A stretch of DNA of 64,000 nt. It comes from Bradyrhizobium sp. 164 (GTDB taxonomy: Bacteria > Pseudomonadota > Alphaproteobacteria > Rhizobiales > Xanthobacteraceae). Below the pieces are notes generated by a model that saw only the letters and a list, made by a program, of their open reading frames with translations, ran no database searches and was not told where the DNA came from. This document shows positions 8,141 to 17,241 of this stretch, one piece after another. The translations under genes and the position numbers were made by a program. Each line of letters starts with the position of its first letter. Position 1 is the first letter of the stretch. Where the stretch lies: NCBI RefSeq assembly GCF_023073715.1, contig NZ_JADPKA010000006.1, positions 62,001 to 126,000 of the forward strand, read 5' to 3'.

Positions 8141-8160
8141 GTCCTGGCAAAAGCCAGGAC
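8141..8160. terminator. Stem-loop downstream of the K+/H+ antiporter gene
   Basis: GTCCTGGC-AAAA-GCCAGGAC is a perfect 8-bp hairpin with a 4-base loop, 11 bases beyond the antiporter stop on the minus strand. There is no T-run, so it may stabilise the transcript or act as a weak terminator. It resembles part of the repeat at 25881-26009. Confidence 0.4.
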
Positions 8161-8170
8161 GACACCCAAA

Positions 8171-9964
8171 TCAGACCCCCGCCACCGACGCCCAGACGTC
8201 GGCGAGCTTGCGCCGTAGCGCCTGCGCACGCGTCAGCGGCGTCGGGGTCTCGTCCTCTTCCGGCAGGCGCAGGCCAACGACGTTGACGCGGCCGCCGGAG
8301 ATCGAGCGCGCGACCAGCACAATCGTATCCAGCGCAAGCTCGGCGCCCTCTTTTGGCGCGTGATCGAGATGAACGTCGAAATAATCAGCCAGCGTCAGCT
8401 TACTTTCCTCCTTGTCGACCTTCACGCCGTAGATCTCGGCGAGCTCGGCGAGCGTGTGCTCGCCCGAGACCATGAAGTCGCCGAGCAGATGCGGATCGGG
8501 CGCCGAGCTCGGCTGCATGTCGACGAAGAAGCGGTCGAGTGCCTCCGCCTTTTCCGGCGGCGCCAGCAGGTAGATGTAATCGCCGGGCGCGATTGGATCG
8601 GCCTCCACCGGCGTCAGGATGTTCTCGTTGCGGATGACGAGCGTCGGCTTGGACCAGGATGGAATCAGTCCGCGGCGAAAATACAAGCTCTTCGGCCGCA
8701 CCGGATAGCCGACCAGTTGCTGTTCGAGCTGGCCCGGCAGATCGAGTTCGACGCGGCGCGGGCCGCGCTCGGCGCGCGGCAGCGCCACGTGCAGCTTGCG
8801 CGCGGCGGGCGCCAGCGTCCAGCCTTGCAGCAGCAGCGAGATGATGACGACGACGAAAGCGACGTCGAAATAGAGATAGGCCTTGGACAGGCCGACCAGC
8901 ATCGGGATCGAGGCCAGGAAGATCGCGACCGCGCCGCGCAGGCCGGTCCAGGCGATGAAGACTTTCTCGCGCCACTTGAAGCGGAACGGCGCAAGGCACA
9001 CGAACACGGCAAGCGGCCGCGCGACCAGCATCAAGACGAGCGCGACGCCGACGGCCGGCAGCACGCTGGCGCCAAGCCGGCTCGGCGAGACCAAGAGGCC
9101 GAGCAGCACGAACATCACGATCTGCGCCAGCCAGGTCGCGGCGTCCAGGAAGGCCACCACCGAATTATGCGCGCGCGTCGGCCGGTTGCCGATAATGATT
9201 CCGGCGAGATAGACTGCAAGAAAACCGGAAGCGTGCATGATCTGCGAGCCGCCGAAGATGACGAGCGCGCCGGTCGTCACGAACGGCGCATGCAGGCCCT
9301 GCGGCAGCGCCACCTGGTTGAGCGCGATGACGACCAGGCGTCCACCGATCACGCCGACGACGGCACCCAGCACCGCCTCCTGGACGAACTCCATCAGCAC
9401 ATGGCCGGGCGAGCTCGAGCCGAGCGAGATGTACTCGACCAGCATGAGCGTGAGGAAGATCGCAAACGGATCGTTGGTGCCGGATTCCGCCTCCAGTGTC
9501 GCACCGACGCGCGGGCGCAGGCGCAGGCCCTGGGTGTGCACCAGCAGAAAAACCGCGGCGGCGTCGGTCGAGGCGACCACAGCGCCGACCAGCAACGATT
9601 CCGACCAGTTGAGATCGAGCGCGTATTTCGCGAATGGCGCGGTGATCAGCGCCGTCAGCAGCACGCCGATGGTCGCCAGCACCACGGAGGGCGCGAGCAC
9701 GGTGCGGATGCTGGCAAAGCGCGTCCGCAGGCCGCCGTCGAACAGGATCAGGGCGAGCGCCACCGAGCCGACCAGATAGGTGGTGCGGACGTCGTCGAAC
9801 TGGAGCTGCCCGGGCCCCGAATCGCCGGCGAGCATGCCGATCGCAAGGAAGACAAGCAGCAATGGCGCGCCAAAGCGCAGCGCAAGCAGGCTCGAGAGGA
9901 TGCCGGCCATGACGAGAACAGCGCCGAGCAATATGGCGAGGCTGACGGAGTCGAGGGAGGCCAT
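8171..9964 (-). CDS. Potassium/proton antiporter (CPA1 family, NhaP2/CvrA-like)
   Basis: An inner-membrane cation/proton exchanger of 597 residues. Residues 5-385 form the Na+/H+ exchanger domain with about 12 membrane helices; ASTDAAAVFLLV and ESGTNDPFAIFL hold the transport-site acidic residues. A TrkA-C-like domain follows (LVIRNENILTPVEADPIAPGDYIYLLAPPEKAEAL). The last part, ISGGRVNVVGLRLPEEDE near the end, is the CorC/HlyC-associated domain usual in this subfamily. The ATG at 9964 begins the first helix; the 32 in-frame residues upstream are basic and poorly supported. It is divergent from the MscS gene, and both relate to osmotic and ionic homeostasis. Confidence 0.92.
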   Translation of the reverse strand: MASLDSVSLAILLGAVLVMAGILSSLLALRFGAPLLLVFLAIGMLAGDSGPGQLQFDDVRTTYLVGSVALALILFDGGLRTRFASIRTVLAPSVVLATIGVLLTALITAPFAKYALDLNWSESLLVGAVVASTDAAAVFLLVHTQGLRLRPRVGATLEAESGTNDPFAIFLTLMLVEYISLGSSSPGHVLMEFVQEAVLGAVVGVIGGRLVVIALNQVALPQGLHAPFVTTGALVIFGGSQIMHASGFLAVYLAGIIIGNRPTRAHNSVVAFLDAATWLAQIVMFVLLGLLVSPSRLGASVLPAVGVALVLMLVARPLAVFVCLAPFRFKWREKVFIAWTGLRGAVAIFLASIPMLVGLSKAYLYFDVAFVVVIISLLLQGWTLAPAARKLHVALPRAERGPRRVELDLPGQLEQQLVGYPVRPKSLYFRRGLIPSWSKPTLVIRNENILTPVEADPIAPGDYIYLLAPPEKAEALDRFFVDMQPSSAPDPHLLGDFMVSGEHTLAELAEIYGVKVDKEESKLTLADYFDVHLDHAPKEGAELALDTIVLVARSISGGRVNVVGLRLPEEDETPTPLTRAQALRRKLADVWASVAGV

Positions 9965-10180
9965 CCACCTTCCGGGTAAAAATCGCTGGATTTGCATCCT
10001 TATCGTCGGCGGACTCGCGCGCCAACCTATTTTCTCCCGCTCGCGGCAATCTGCCCGCATTTTGCGGCCTTAACGCGCATCACTTCGCGGTGTATCGATG
10101 GTCCGGCCGTGCCCTTTGTGGGATTCTGCGGCGCCCTCGAATCAAAATCCTCCCGCCCGCTTCCCGACGAGACCGACCCG

Positions 10181-11494
10181 ATGGACATGGACCTCAAGGA
10201 CTTCATGGAGTTCGTGCAGACGACCGCGCGCAGCGTCGGGGCGGAAATCTCCTCACCCTGGTTCTACCTGCAATTCGGTCTCATCCTGGCCGCCGCCGGC
10301 ATGGCCTATGCCGCGGAGGCCGCCATTCGCAGCCGCCTCGACATGACGTCGCTGGCAATGCGCTGGCCGCTGCCGCTCCGGCACTTCGTCCGGGTGATGG
10401 TCGCGAGCGCCTCGACGGCGGTTTTCACCCTGCTCGTGATCATTTCGCGCGTGGTGATGTACCACGCGACCTGGCCGAGCCGCAGCTATCTGTTGATGGT
10501 CGCGGCCAAGCTCGGACTGGCCTGGCTGGTGATCCGGCTCCTCACTTCGGTGCTGCGCAACGCCTTCATCGTCAAGCTAGTGTCGATCACGGCGTGGTTC
10601 ATCGCCGCGCTCTCCATCCTCGGCCAGCTCGATGCGACGGTCGAGCTGCTCGATTCCTTCGCGATCGTGCTCGGCGGCCTGCGCCTGACCCCGCTCTTGG
10701 CGCTCAAGGCCGGCGCGCTGCTGCTGATCGCGCTCTGGCTGACCAACATCGCGAGCAATTTCGCCGAGAGCCGGATCAATGCGACCACCGATTTGACGCC
10801 GTCGGTGCAGGTGCTGCTGGTCAAGATCATCCGCATCGGGCTGCTTGCGGTCGCGATCGTGATCGCGCTCGGGGCGGTCGGGATCGATCTGTCGGCGCTC
10901 GCGGTATTCTCCGGCGCGGTCGGTGTCGGCATCGGTATCGGCCTGCAGAAGATCGTGGCCAATTTCATTTCCGGCATCATCCTGCTCGCCGACAAGTCGG
11001 TGAAGCCCGGCGACCTCGTCACCATCGGCGACAATACCGGGCGGATCAGCGCGATGAAGACGCGCTATATTTCCGTCGCGGCCGGCGACGGGCGCGAATT
11101 CCTGGTGCCGAACGAGGATCTGGTGACGCAGAAAGTCGTGAACTGGACCTATACCGACAAGAACACGCTGGTGAAGATCGCCTTCGGCACCAATTACGAC
11201 GCCGACCCGCGCCTCGTCTGCAAGCTCGCCGCCGAGACCGCCGCCGCCCATCCGCGCGCGCAGAAGGGCAAGCCGCCGAACAGCATTTTGACCGAGTTCG
11301 CCGAGGCCGGCATGAAGTTCTCGCTGACGTTCTGGATCGCGGACCCCGACGGTATGGATAACGTCAAGAGCGACGTGATGCTGGCGCTGTGGGACGCCTT
11401 CAAGCGCGAGGGCATCCGGGTTCCCTACCCCGTCCGCGAAATCCGCGTGCGCGGCGCCCTGCCGGTCGAAACGGCCGTAGAAGTCCCGAATTAG
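10181..11494 (+). CDS. MscS-family mechanosensitive ion channel
   Basis: A 437-residue channel of the MscS family. Four or more N-terminal membrane helices precede the pore helix (AVGIDLSALAVFSGAVGVGIGIGLQKIVANFISGIILLADKSVKPGD), the strongest family signature. The cytoplasmic beta domain follows (VTIGDNTGRISAMKTRYISVAAGDGREFLVPNEDLV) and then an alpha/beta domain ending PYPVREIRV. It opens under hypo-osmotic stress to release solutes. The ATG at 10181 was chosen because the 63 upstream in-frame residues lack hydrophobic pattern. The divergent neighbour is a K+/H+ antiporter. Confidence 0.92.
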   Translation: MDMDLKDFMEFVQTTARSVGAEISSPWFYLQFGLILAAAGMAYAAEAAIRSRLDMTSLAMRWPLPLRHFVRVMVASASTAVFTLLVIISRVVMYHATWPSRSYLLMVAAKLGLAWLVIRLLTSVLRNAFIVKLVSITAWFIAALSILGQLDATVELLDSFAIVLGGLRLTPLLALKAGALLLIALWLTNIASNFAESRINATTDLTPSVQVLLVKIIRIGLLAVAIVIALGAVGIDLSALAVFSGAVGVGIGIGLQKIVANFISGIILLADKSVKPGDLVTIGDNTGRISAMKTRYISVAAGDGREFLVPNEDLVTQKVVNWTYTDKNTLVKIAFGTNYDADPRLVCKLAAETAAAHPRAQKGKPPNSILTEFAEAGMKFSLTFWIADPDGMDNVKSDVMLALWDAFKREGIRVPYPVREIRVRGALPVETAVEVPN

Positions 11495-11612
11495 GCCCGC
11501 TTTCGGGTGCAAACATCACGCTTGGCTTGCATGAAGGCCCGCAATCATTAGATTGGAGCCTGAAATCAAGCCTTTCCGCCGACATTGAGCCCCTTTGGAA
11601 GATCGCGCCCGC

Positions 11613-12431
11613 ATGAGTTACGTCGAAGCCACCGAGACCTCCCTGCGCAAGACCGGACAGATCAAGCTGCATGGGCCGAGCGCCTTTGCCGGCATGCGCA
11701 AGGCGGGGGCGCTGGTGGCCAAGTGCCTCGACGACCTCACCGATATCGTCGGCCCCGGCGTGCCGACCTCGCGCATCGACGAATTCGTCCGCGACTTCGC
11801 CTTCAGCCACAACGCCTATCCGGCGACGCTGATGTACCGCGGCTACCGTTACTCGACCTGCACCTCGCTCAACCACGTGGTCTGCCATGGCATGCCCGGC
11901 GACCGCCCGCTGAAGGAAGGCGACATCGTCAACATCGACGTCACCTTCATCGTCGACGGCTGGTACGGCGATTCCAGCCGGATGTATGCGGTCGGCCCGA
12001 TCGCGCGCAAAGCCGAGCGGCTGATCGAAGTCACCTATGAAGCGATGATGCGCGGCATCGCCGCGGTGAAGCCCGGCGCCACCACCGGCGACATTGGCCA
12101 CGCCATCCAGAGTTTCGTCGAGCCGCAGGGCATGAGCGTGGTGCGCGATTTCTGCGGGCACGGCCTCGGGCGCATGTTCCACGACGAGCCGAACATCATC
12201 CATATCGGCCGGCCCGGCGAGGGCGTCCAGCTCAAGCCCGGCATGTTCTTCACCATCGAGCCGATGATCAATCTCGGCAAGCCGCATGTCAAAATCCTCT
12301 CCGACGGCTGGACCGCGGTGACCCGCGACCGCTCGCTGTCGGCGCAGTTCGAGCACTCGGTCGGCGTGACGGCGACGGGCGTCGAGATCTTCACGCTGTC
12401 GGAGCGGCATGGCGAGAAGCAGATCGGGTGA
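11613..12431 (+). CDS. map: Methionine aminopeptidase, type I
   Basis: Map removes the initiator methionine from nascent proteins. The 272-residue enzyme shows the five dimetal ligands in context: DVTFIVDGWYGDSSRM (two Asp), GHGLGRMFHDEP (His), FTIEPM (Glu) and QFEHSVGVT (Glu), plus the substrate-binding HVVCHGMP. Length fits type I enzymes. ATG 11613 is favoured over an in-frame TTG at 11595 because GGAAG lies about 11 bases upstream. radC follows after 89 bases. Confidence 0.95.
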   Translation: MSYVEATETSLRKTGQIKLHGPSAFAGMRKAGALVAKCLDDLTDIVGPGVPTSRIDEFVRDFAFSHNAYPATLMYRGYRYSTCTSLNHVVCHGMPGDRPLKEGDIVNIDVTFIVDGWYGDSSRMYAVGPIARKAERLIEVTYEAMMRGIAAVKPGATTGDIGHAIQSFVEPQGMSVVRDFCGHGLGRMFHDEPNIIHIGRPGEGVQLKPGMFFTIEPMINLGKPHVKILSDGWTAVTRDRSLSAQFEHSVGVTATGVEIFTLSERHGEKQIG

Positions 12432-12520
12432 GGCTTTGGGCCGCCGGCCTACAATGAACGGCGCTTGCTATCGCAATTGACGGTTGCAAAGCTGCGGTTC
12501 CGCGGCAATGCTGGCGGCCG

Positions 12521-13234
12521 ATGCCCGCCAAATCCGACCACGACAAGAGCAAACCTGAGGACGCGCCGCATTATCACGGCCATCGCGAGCGGCTGCGCGA
12601 GCGCTTCTACAGCGCCGGCGCGGATGCGCTCAGCGACTACGAGCTGCTGGAGATGGCGCTGTTTGCCGCGCTGCCGCGGCGCGACACCAAGCCACTCGCA
12701 AAGACCTTGATAAAGACTTTCGGCTCGTTCGCCGAGGTCGTGCATGCGCCGGTGGCGCGCCTGCGCGAGGTCGAGGGCATCGGCGAATCCGCGATCAACC
12801 AGCTCAAGCTGATCGCAGCAGCGGCGCACCGCGTCGCCAAAGGCGACGTCAACAGCCGCAACGCGCTCTCGTCCTGGAACGAGGTGATCGACTATTGCCG
12901 CACCAGCATGGCCTTCGCCGACAAGGAGCAATTCCGCCTGCTCTTCCTCGACAAGCGCAACCAGCTCATCGCCGACGAGGTGCAGCAGACCGGCACCATC
13001 GACCACACCCCGGTTTATCCCCGCGAGGTGATCAAGCGCGCGCTCGAACTCTCCGCGACCGCGCTGATCCTGGTGCACAACCATCCCTCGGGCGATCCCT
13101 CGCCCTCGCAAGCCGATATCCAGATGACGAAAGCGATCATCGACATCGCAAAGCCGCTCGGGATTTCCGTGCACGACCACATCATCGTCGGCAGAAGCGG
13201 CCACGCCAGCCTGCGCGGGATGCGCTTGATCTAG
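12521..13234 (+). CDS. radC: RadC family JAB-domain protein
   Basis: RadC-family protein of 237 residues. An N-terminal helix-hairpin-helix part (residues 20-95, with [13 protein letters not shown]) is followed by a JAMM metallo-domain. The full metal motif is present: [14 protein letters not shown] at about residues 182-195, with the upstream Glu in the [12 protein letters not shown] region. The family is often called a DNA repair protein, but its biochemical role is unsettled. The first residues are acidic and disordered. It lies immediately downstream of map on the same strand, a common pairing in this group. Confidence 0.93.
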   Translation: MPAKSDHDKSKPEDAPHYHGHRERLRERFYSAGADALSDYELLEMALFAALPRRDTKPLAKTLIKTFGSFAEVVHAPVARLREVEGIGESAINQLKLIAAAAHRVAKGDVNSRNALSSWNEVIDYCRTSMAFADKEQFRLLFLDKRNQLIADEVQQTGTIDHTPVYPREVIKRALELSATALILVHNHPSGDPSPSQADIQMTKAIIDIAKPLGISVHDHIIVGRSGHASLRGMRLI

Positions 13235-13251
13235 CAGGCCGGGACGTCAAT

Positions 13252-13626
13252 TCATGGCTCGACCCAGCGCTGCACCGCTTCGACTGTGTCGGCCGGCGTC
13301 GTGTTGAAGCAGATCGCGGCTTCCGGCGCCAGGCGGTGGACGAGGTTGAGCACCTTCTCGAACAGCAGCAGCCGTTCCTTCGGCTCGCGGAGCCCGGCGC
13401 CGATCACGATGCAGTCGAAGCGCTCGTCGCGCAGCGCCGCCGTCACGGCAGCCTCCGCAGTCGCATCGAGATCGATCAGACAGCTCGTGACCTCGAAGCC
13501 GAGACCGCGCAGCCGCAGGAGCTGGGCCTCGATGTAGCTGCGGACATGTTCGGGCGTGAGCTGCGGGAATGCGCTATAATCCGCATTGCCGGGCTCGATG
13601 CCGATCGCGAGGATGCGCTTGGCCAT
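13252..13626 (-). CDS. Conserved hypothetical Rossmann-like protein
   Basis: A 124-residue cytoplasmic protein. The sequence alternates hydrophobic strands and helices: KRILAIGIEP, GFEVTSCLIDL, DCIVIGAGLREP, AAICFNTTPADT. This suggests a small alpha/beta fold. I see no catalytic motif and do not assign a function. The ATG at 13626 is chosen because GGGAG lies six bases upstream; the longer start at 13659 has no such site. It is 95 bases downstream of the Inh-type inhibitor gene, on the same strand, and converges with radC. Confidence 0.7.
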   Translation of the reverse strand: MAKRILAIGIEPGNADYSAFPQLTPEHVRSYIEAQLLRLRGLGFEVTSCLIDLDATAEAAVTAALRDERFDCIVIGAGLREPKERLLLFEKVLNLVHRLAPEAAICFNTTPADTVEAVQRWVEP

Positions 13627-13720
13627 GCGGATCTCCCAACGAAATCGCTCTTTCGTCAACGGGCTGCCCTGCAGCGGGTTCCGCGTTCACACCCGTCGTT
13701 CGGCAGCGCGGAAGGCTTGC

Positions 13721-14413
13721 CTATTGACGCAGCATGATCAAGGGATCGGCGGTATCGGGGACGCGCCGCCACTGCGCGTTGTCGTCGGCCTCGAACTGCC
13801 AGGCTTCGCCTGATTTCGACATCAGGAGGATCTGGCCGCGCTCGAGCCGCCATTGCGTCGGGTTGAATTGCGCGATCGCCGCGTCGCATTTCGGCTTGAG
13901 GAAGACCTGGAAATTGTCCGCGCCCGCCTCGGTGTTGGTCAGCGTCAGCCCGCACACCGGCTGGCCGTTGCCGCGCACCATCGACCAGTCGCCGATCATC
14001 TGGTCCATCGATTTGGCCATCGATCGCGCCGCGGCGAGATCCTGCAGGATGTAGACACCCTCGCCCTGGCGCAGGCCCTCGAAGATGCCGGCCTCGACCT
14101 CGGTAAAGTCGATCACGGCTTCACCGGTGGCGTCCTGCAAGCGGACGATGTCGAGGCCCCGGACGTTCCAGGCGACGATGTCCTTGGTGAAGGGCAGCGC
14201 GGTCTTGCAGGCCGGCTCCAGCTCCAGCTTAAAACCCTGGCCCTTGGCGTCGCCCTTGAGGGTGACGACGCAGGTCTTGTTGCGCTCGGTTGTCGAGAGC
14301 TCCCACTGCCCGGGCATCTGCTTCTTCAGGGTCGCCGCATCCTGCGCGTGCGCAGGATCGATCGCGGCAGCACATGCCGCGATCATCAATGCAACGCCCC
14401 GAAGAGCTCTCAT
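13721..14413 (-). CDS. AprI/Inh-family metalloprotease inhibitor with two tandem domains
   Basis: A 230-residue secreted protein (signal peptide ending DPAHA-QD). Residues 30-125 and 132-228 look like two copies of the Inh domain found in inhibitors of serralysin-type metalloproteases: both have a GxWxL/GDWSM strand followed by a conserved cysteine pair (Cys48/Cys69 and Cys154/Cys176), then ...IVRLQD / ...ILLMSK strands. Single-domain inhibitors are about 100-130 residues, so this is a duplication. Its ATG overlaps the TGA of the preceding dehydrogenase gene (ATGA), which predicts translational coupling. No serralysin gene lies in the window. Confidence 0.78.
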   Translation of the reverse strand: MRALRGVALMIAACAAAIDPAHAQDAATLKKQMPGQWELSTTERNKTCVVTLKGDAKGQGFKLELEPACKTALPFTKDIVAWNVRGLDIVRLQDATGEAVIDFTEVEAGIFEGLRQGEGVYILQDLAAARSMAKSMDQMIGDWSMVRGNGQPVCGLTLTNTEAGADNFQVFLKPKCDAAIAQFNPTQWRLERGQILLMSKSGEAWQFEADDNAQWRRVPDTADPLIMLRQ

Positions 14414-15402
14414 CAGCGCCCCCTAAACGGCGTTTCCGCAACCGGTGTCAGCGGCGCCTTGCCGGCGAACCAGGCCTTGAGATTGTCGACGACGAGTTGG
14501 TCCATCGCGTTGCGCGTCACCACCGAGGCCGAGCCGATATGCGGCAGCAGCACCACGTTCTGCATGGTCTTGAGCTCGTCCGGCACGTTCGGCTCCGCCG
14601 CGAACACGTCGAGGCCGGCGGCGAGGATGGTGCCTGATTTCAGTGCCTGGACCAGCGCCGGCTCGTCGACCACCGAGCCGCGCGCGACGTTGATGAGCAC
14701 GCCGCGCGGGCCGAGCGCCTTGAGCACCTCGGCGTTGATCATCTTGTCGGTGCTGGCGCCGCCGGGCACGATCACCATCAGCGTGTCCACCGCCTTCGCC
14801 ATCTCGATCAAATCAGGGTAGTGCTTGTAGGAGACATCCTTGGATGGGTTACGGGAATGGTAGACCACAGGCACCAGCGAGGCATCGAGCCGGCGCGCGA
14901 TGGCCTGGCCGATCCGTCCCATGCCGACGATGCCGACCTTGCGGTCACGCAGCGAGCCGACGCTGAGCGGATAGTTCTGCGTCTGCCACAGTCCGGAGCG
15001 GACGTAGCGATCGGCCTTGATGAACTCGCGCAGCGTGGAGATCAGAAGGCCCATCGCGACATCGGCGACCTCCTCGGTGAGGACATCGGGCGTGTTGGTG
15101 ACGATGATATTGTGCTCGGCCGCGTATTTGGCGTCGATGTGATCATAGCCGACGCCGAAGCTCGCCACCATTTCCAGCTTCGGCAGCTGCGACAGTGAAT
15201 CCTTGTCGGCGCGCACGGTGTGATACGTCACGGCGACGCCGCGGATCCTGTCGCGGACCGCCGCCGTCAGCCGCTCGAGGTCACCGCGCGTCTCGGCCTT
15301 GTGCACGACGAAATGGTCGGAAAACCCGTTCTCGAGGATCGGCCGCACCGGTCCATAAATCAAAAGATCGATCTTTTCGGACGAAATCGAACCGGCGGTC
15401 AT
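14413..15402 (-). CDS. D-2-hydroxyacid dehydrogenase
   Basis: An NAD(P)-dependent dehydrogenase (329 residues) that interconverts 2-oxoacids and D-2-hydroxyacids. The nucleotide motif GIVGMGRIGQAIARRL lies near residue 155. The catalytic triad is visible as Arg in NVARGSVVDE, Glu in DVFAAEP and His in LLPHIGSAS. The N-terminal half is the flavodoxin-like catalytic domain. It is joined by ATGA overlaps to the ABC permease upstream and to the inhibitor downstream, so it is part of the importer operon. It may act on the imported compound or on glyoxylate/hydroxypyruvate; the substrate is not predictable. Confidence 0.9.
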   Translation of the reverse strand: MTAGSISSEKIDLLIYGPVRPILENGFSDHFVVHKAETRGDLERLTAAVRDRIRGVAVTYHTVRADKDSLSQLPKLEMVASFGVGYDHIDAKYAAEHNIIVTNTPDVLTEEVADVAMGLLISTLREFIKADRYVRSGLWQTQNYPLSVGSLRDRKVGIVGMGRIGQAIARRLDASLVPVVYHSRNPSKDVSYKHYPDLIEMAKAVDTLMVIVPGGASTDKMINAEVLKALGPRGVLINVARGSVVDEPALVQALKSGTILAAGLDVFAAEPNVPDELKTMQNVVLLPHIGSASVVTRNAMDQLVVDNLKAWFAGKAPLTPVAETPFRGR

Positions 15403-16220
15403 CAGTTTTCCTTTCCAAGCGCGCTCTCATGCCAGCGCCGTAAAACGAGGTGCGAAACTAGCGCCAGCACCCCATAGATGACAATCCCGGCGAGCGACAG
15501 CAAAAGCAGCGCAGCGAACATGCGGGGTATGTTCAATCGATAGCCTGACTCGGCGATCCTGTAGGCGAGCCCGGAGCCGGCACCGGCCGTTCCCGCTGCA
15601 ATCTCGGCCACGACCGCGCCGATCAGCGACAGGCCGCCGGCGATGCGCAAGCCGCCGAGGATGTGGGGCAGCGCCGCGGGCAGCTTGAGAAAGCGCAGCG
15701 TCTGCGGCTTTGATGCGCCATAGAGCTGGAACAGGCCGGCGAGATTGCGGTCGACCGAATTCAGCCCGAGCGTGGTGTTGGACAGCACCGGGAAAAAGGC
15801 AACGATGAAGGCGCAGACCACCACCGCGGTCTGCTGCTCCAGATAGATCAGCAAGAGCGGCGCAATCGCGATGACCGGCGTCACCTGGAGCACGATGGCA
15901 TAGGGGAACAGCGAATATTCCACCCATTTCGACTGGTTGAACAAGAGCGCCAGCCCGATGCCGCCGATGCTCGCTGCCACAAAACCTTCTAGCGTGGTCA
16001 GAAGCGTGGTGGCGAGCGACTGCGACAGCACCGCCCAATCCTTGATCAGCGTCAGAAAGATGACGGAGGGCGCCGGCAGCACGTAGGGCGGAATCTCCTT
16101 GATACGGACCACCAGTTCCCAGGCGAGAAGGCCGGCCGCGAACACGAGGACGGGCGGCACGAGGCGCATTGCACGTTGCGCGCCGGACGGCTTTGCGGTG
16201 ACCGCAGCTTGCACGTTCAT
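15402..16220 (-). CDS. ABC transporter permease (nitrate/sulfonate/taurine-type)
   Basis: Inner-membrane permease of 272 residues, SsuC/TauC-like. Six hydrophobic segments are seen, with the EAA loop QLYGASKPQTLRFLKLPAALPHILGGLRI near residues 170-200. It partners with the ATPase whose stop overlaps its start (ATGA at 16217-16220) and with the binding protein at 17242-18264. The ATG at 16220 fixes the overlap; the longer open frame extends antisense to nothing and into the ATPase gene. Confidence 0.9.
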   Translation of the reverse strand: MNVQAAVTAKPSGAQRAMRLVPPVLVFAAGLLAWELVVRIKEIPPYVLPAPSVIFLTLIKDWAVLSQSLATTLLTTLEGFVAASIGGIGLALLFNQSKWVEYSLFPYAIVLQVTPVIAIAPLLLIYLEQQTAVVVCAFIVAFFPVLSNTTLGLNSVDRNLAGLFQLYGASKPQTLRFLKLPAALPHILGGLRIAGGLSLIGAVVAEIAAGTAGAGSGLAYRIAESGYRLNIPRMFAALLLLSLAGIVIYGVLALVSHLVLRRWHESALGKEN

Positions 16221-17032
16221 AGCGTCGATTGCCCCGCATAGGACGGCGCCAAGGCCGCCGACACCCTGCGGCAATAATCGGAATAGGCGACTGAAGTACG
16301 AAACTCCTCGCCCCGCGGCTCGACCGTCTCGATGCGGAGGTCGGCCTGGATGCGGCCGGGCCGCGCCGTCATCACCACCACGCGCTGCGACAGGTAAACG
16401 GATTCGAACACCGAATGGGTGACGAAGATGACCGTCTTGCCGAGGCTGCGCCACAGCGCGAGCAAATCATTGTTGAGGCGGAAGCGCGTGATCTCGTCGA
16501 GCGCCGCGAACGGCTCGTCCATCAGCAGGATATCGGGATCGGTGACGAGCGCGCGCGCCAGCGACACCCGCATCTTCATGCCGCCGGAGAGCTCGCGCGG
16601 AAAGGCCTCGGCAAAATCGGCAAGGCCGACGCTGGCGAGCGCCGCCTCGGCACGCGCGCACGCCTCGGCCTTCGGAACGCGACCAAGCCTCAGGGGTAGC
16701 CGCACGTTCTCGCGCACGCTGGTCCAGGGCATCAGGGTCGGCTCCTGGAACACGAAGCCGATGCCGTGGCCCGGCTGCGGCACGCCTTCGCGGCGCGCCA
16801 CCCGCACGATTCCGGACGAGGGCGTGCTGAGCCCCGCGATCAGCCGCAGCGCCGTCGACTTGCCGCAACCCGACGGACCCAGCAGCGAGATGAACTCGCC
16901 CTTGCGCACGGCGAGGTCGAGCGGGCCGAGGGCCATGACGCCGTTGTCATAGGCTTTCGTCACGCCGCGGAGGCTGACGGCGAGCGCCGTCAGGCTGGCC
17001 TCGACGGCGGGCGAGGTTGAGCTCTCTAGCAT
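16217..17032 (-). CDS. ABC transporter ATP-binding protein (nitrate/sulfonate/taurine-type)
   Basis: Cytoplasmic ATPase of 271 residues, SsuB-like. It has Walker A GPSGCGKS near residue 56, Q-loop GFVFQEPTLMPW, signature LSGGMKMRVSLARAL (M in place of the usual Q-R), Walker B ILLMDEPFAALDE and H-loop FVTHSV. The ATG at 17032 was chosen; upstream in-frame codons lie in the palindromic repeat. It is separated from the binding-protein gene by about 210 bp that are mostly the repeat at 17074-17203. Confidence 0.92.
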   Translation of the reverse strand: MLESSTSPAVEASLTALAVSLRGVTKAYDNGVMALGPLDLAVRKGEFISLLGPSGCGKSTALRLIAGLSTPSSGIVRVARREGVPQPGHGIGFVFQEPTLMPWTSVRENVRLPLRLGRVPKAEACARAEAALASVGLADFAEAFPRELSGGMKMRVSLARALVTDPDILLMDEPFAALDEITRFRLNNDLLALWRSLGKTVIFVTHSVFESVYLSQRVVVMTARPGRIQADLRIETVEPRGEEFRTSVAYSDYCRRVSAALAPSYAGQSTL

Positions 17033-17073
17033 TGGCCGCAGGCTGTTGTGAGACGCGGTCGGGCCGCGTCCTT

Positions 17074-17203
17074 CACCTCTCCCCATCGGGGAGAGGTCGG
17101 CGCGCAGCGCCGGGTGAGGGGGCTCAGGTCACACCAGGGAGCGTAACCCCTCACCCGCATCGCATCTGACGATGCGATGCGACCTCTCCCTTCGGGAGAG
17201 GTG
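17074..17203. repeat. Palindromic intergenic repeat (CACCTCTCCC family), copy 1
   Basis: The element starts CACCTCTCCC-CATC-GGGGAGAGGTC and ends GACCTCTCCC-TTC-GGGAGAGGTG, with inner arms GGGTGAGGGG and CCCCTCACCC. It can fold into two small hairpins or one long one. It lies between the binding-protein and ATPase genes of one operon. Related copies are at 59543-59662 and 60550-60693. Confidence 0.85.
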
Positions 17204-17241
17204 TAGGACACCGAGCCGCCTGCGCCAGATCTCAACATGCG

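Noticed and set aside
8360..9979. 539-residue open frame antisense to the K+/H+ antiporter gene
   Set aside because: The opposite strand encodes a complete antiporter with all family motifs. The antisense frame is rich in Arg, Gln, His and Asp with no fold pattern, as expected for a shadow of a high-GC3 gene.
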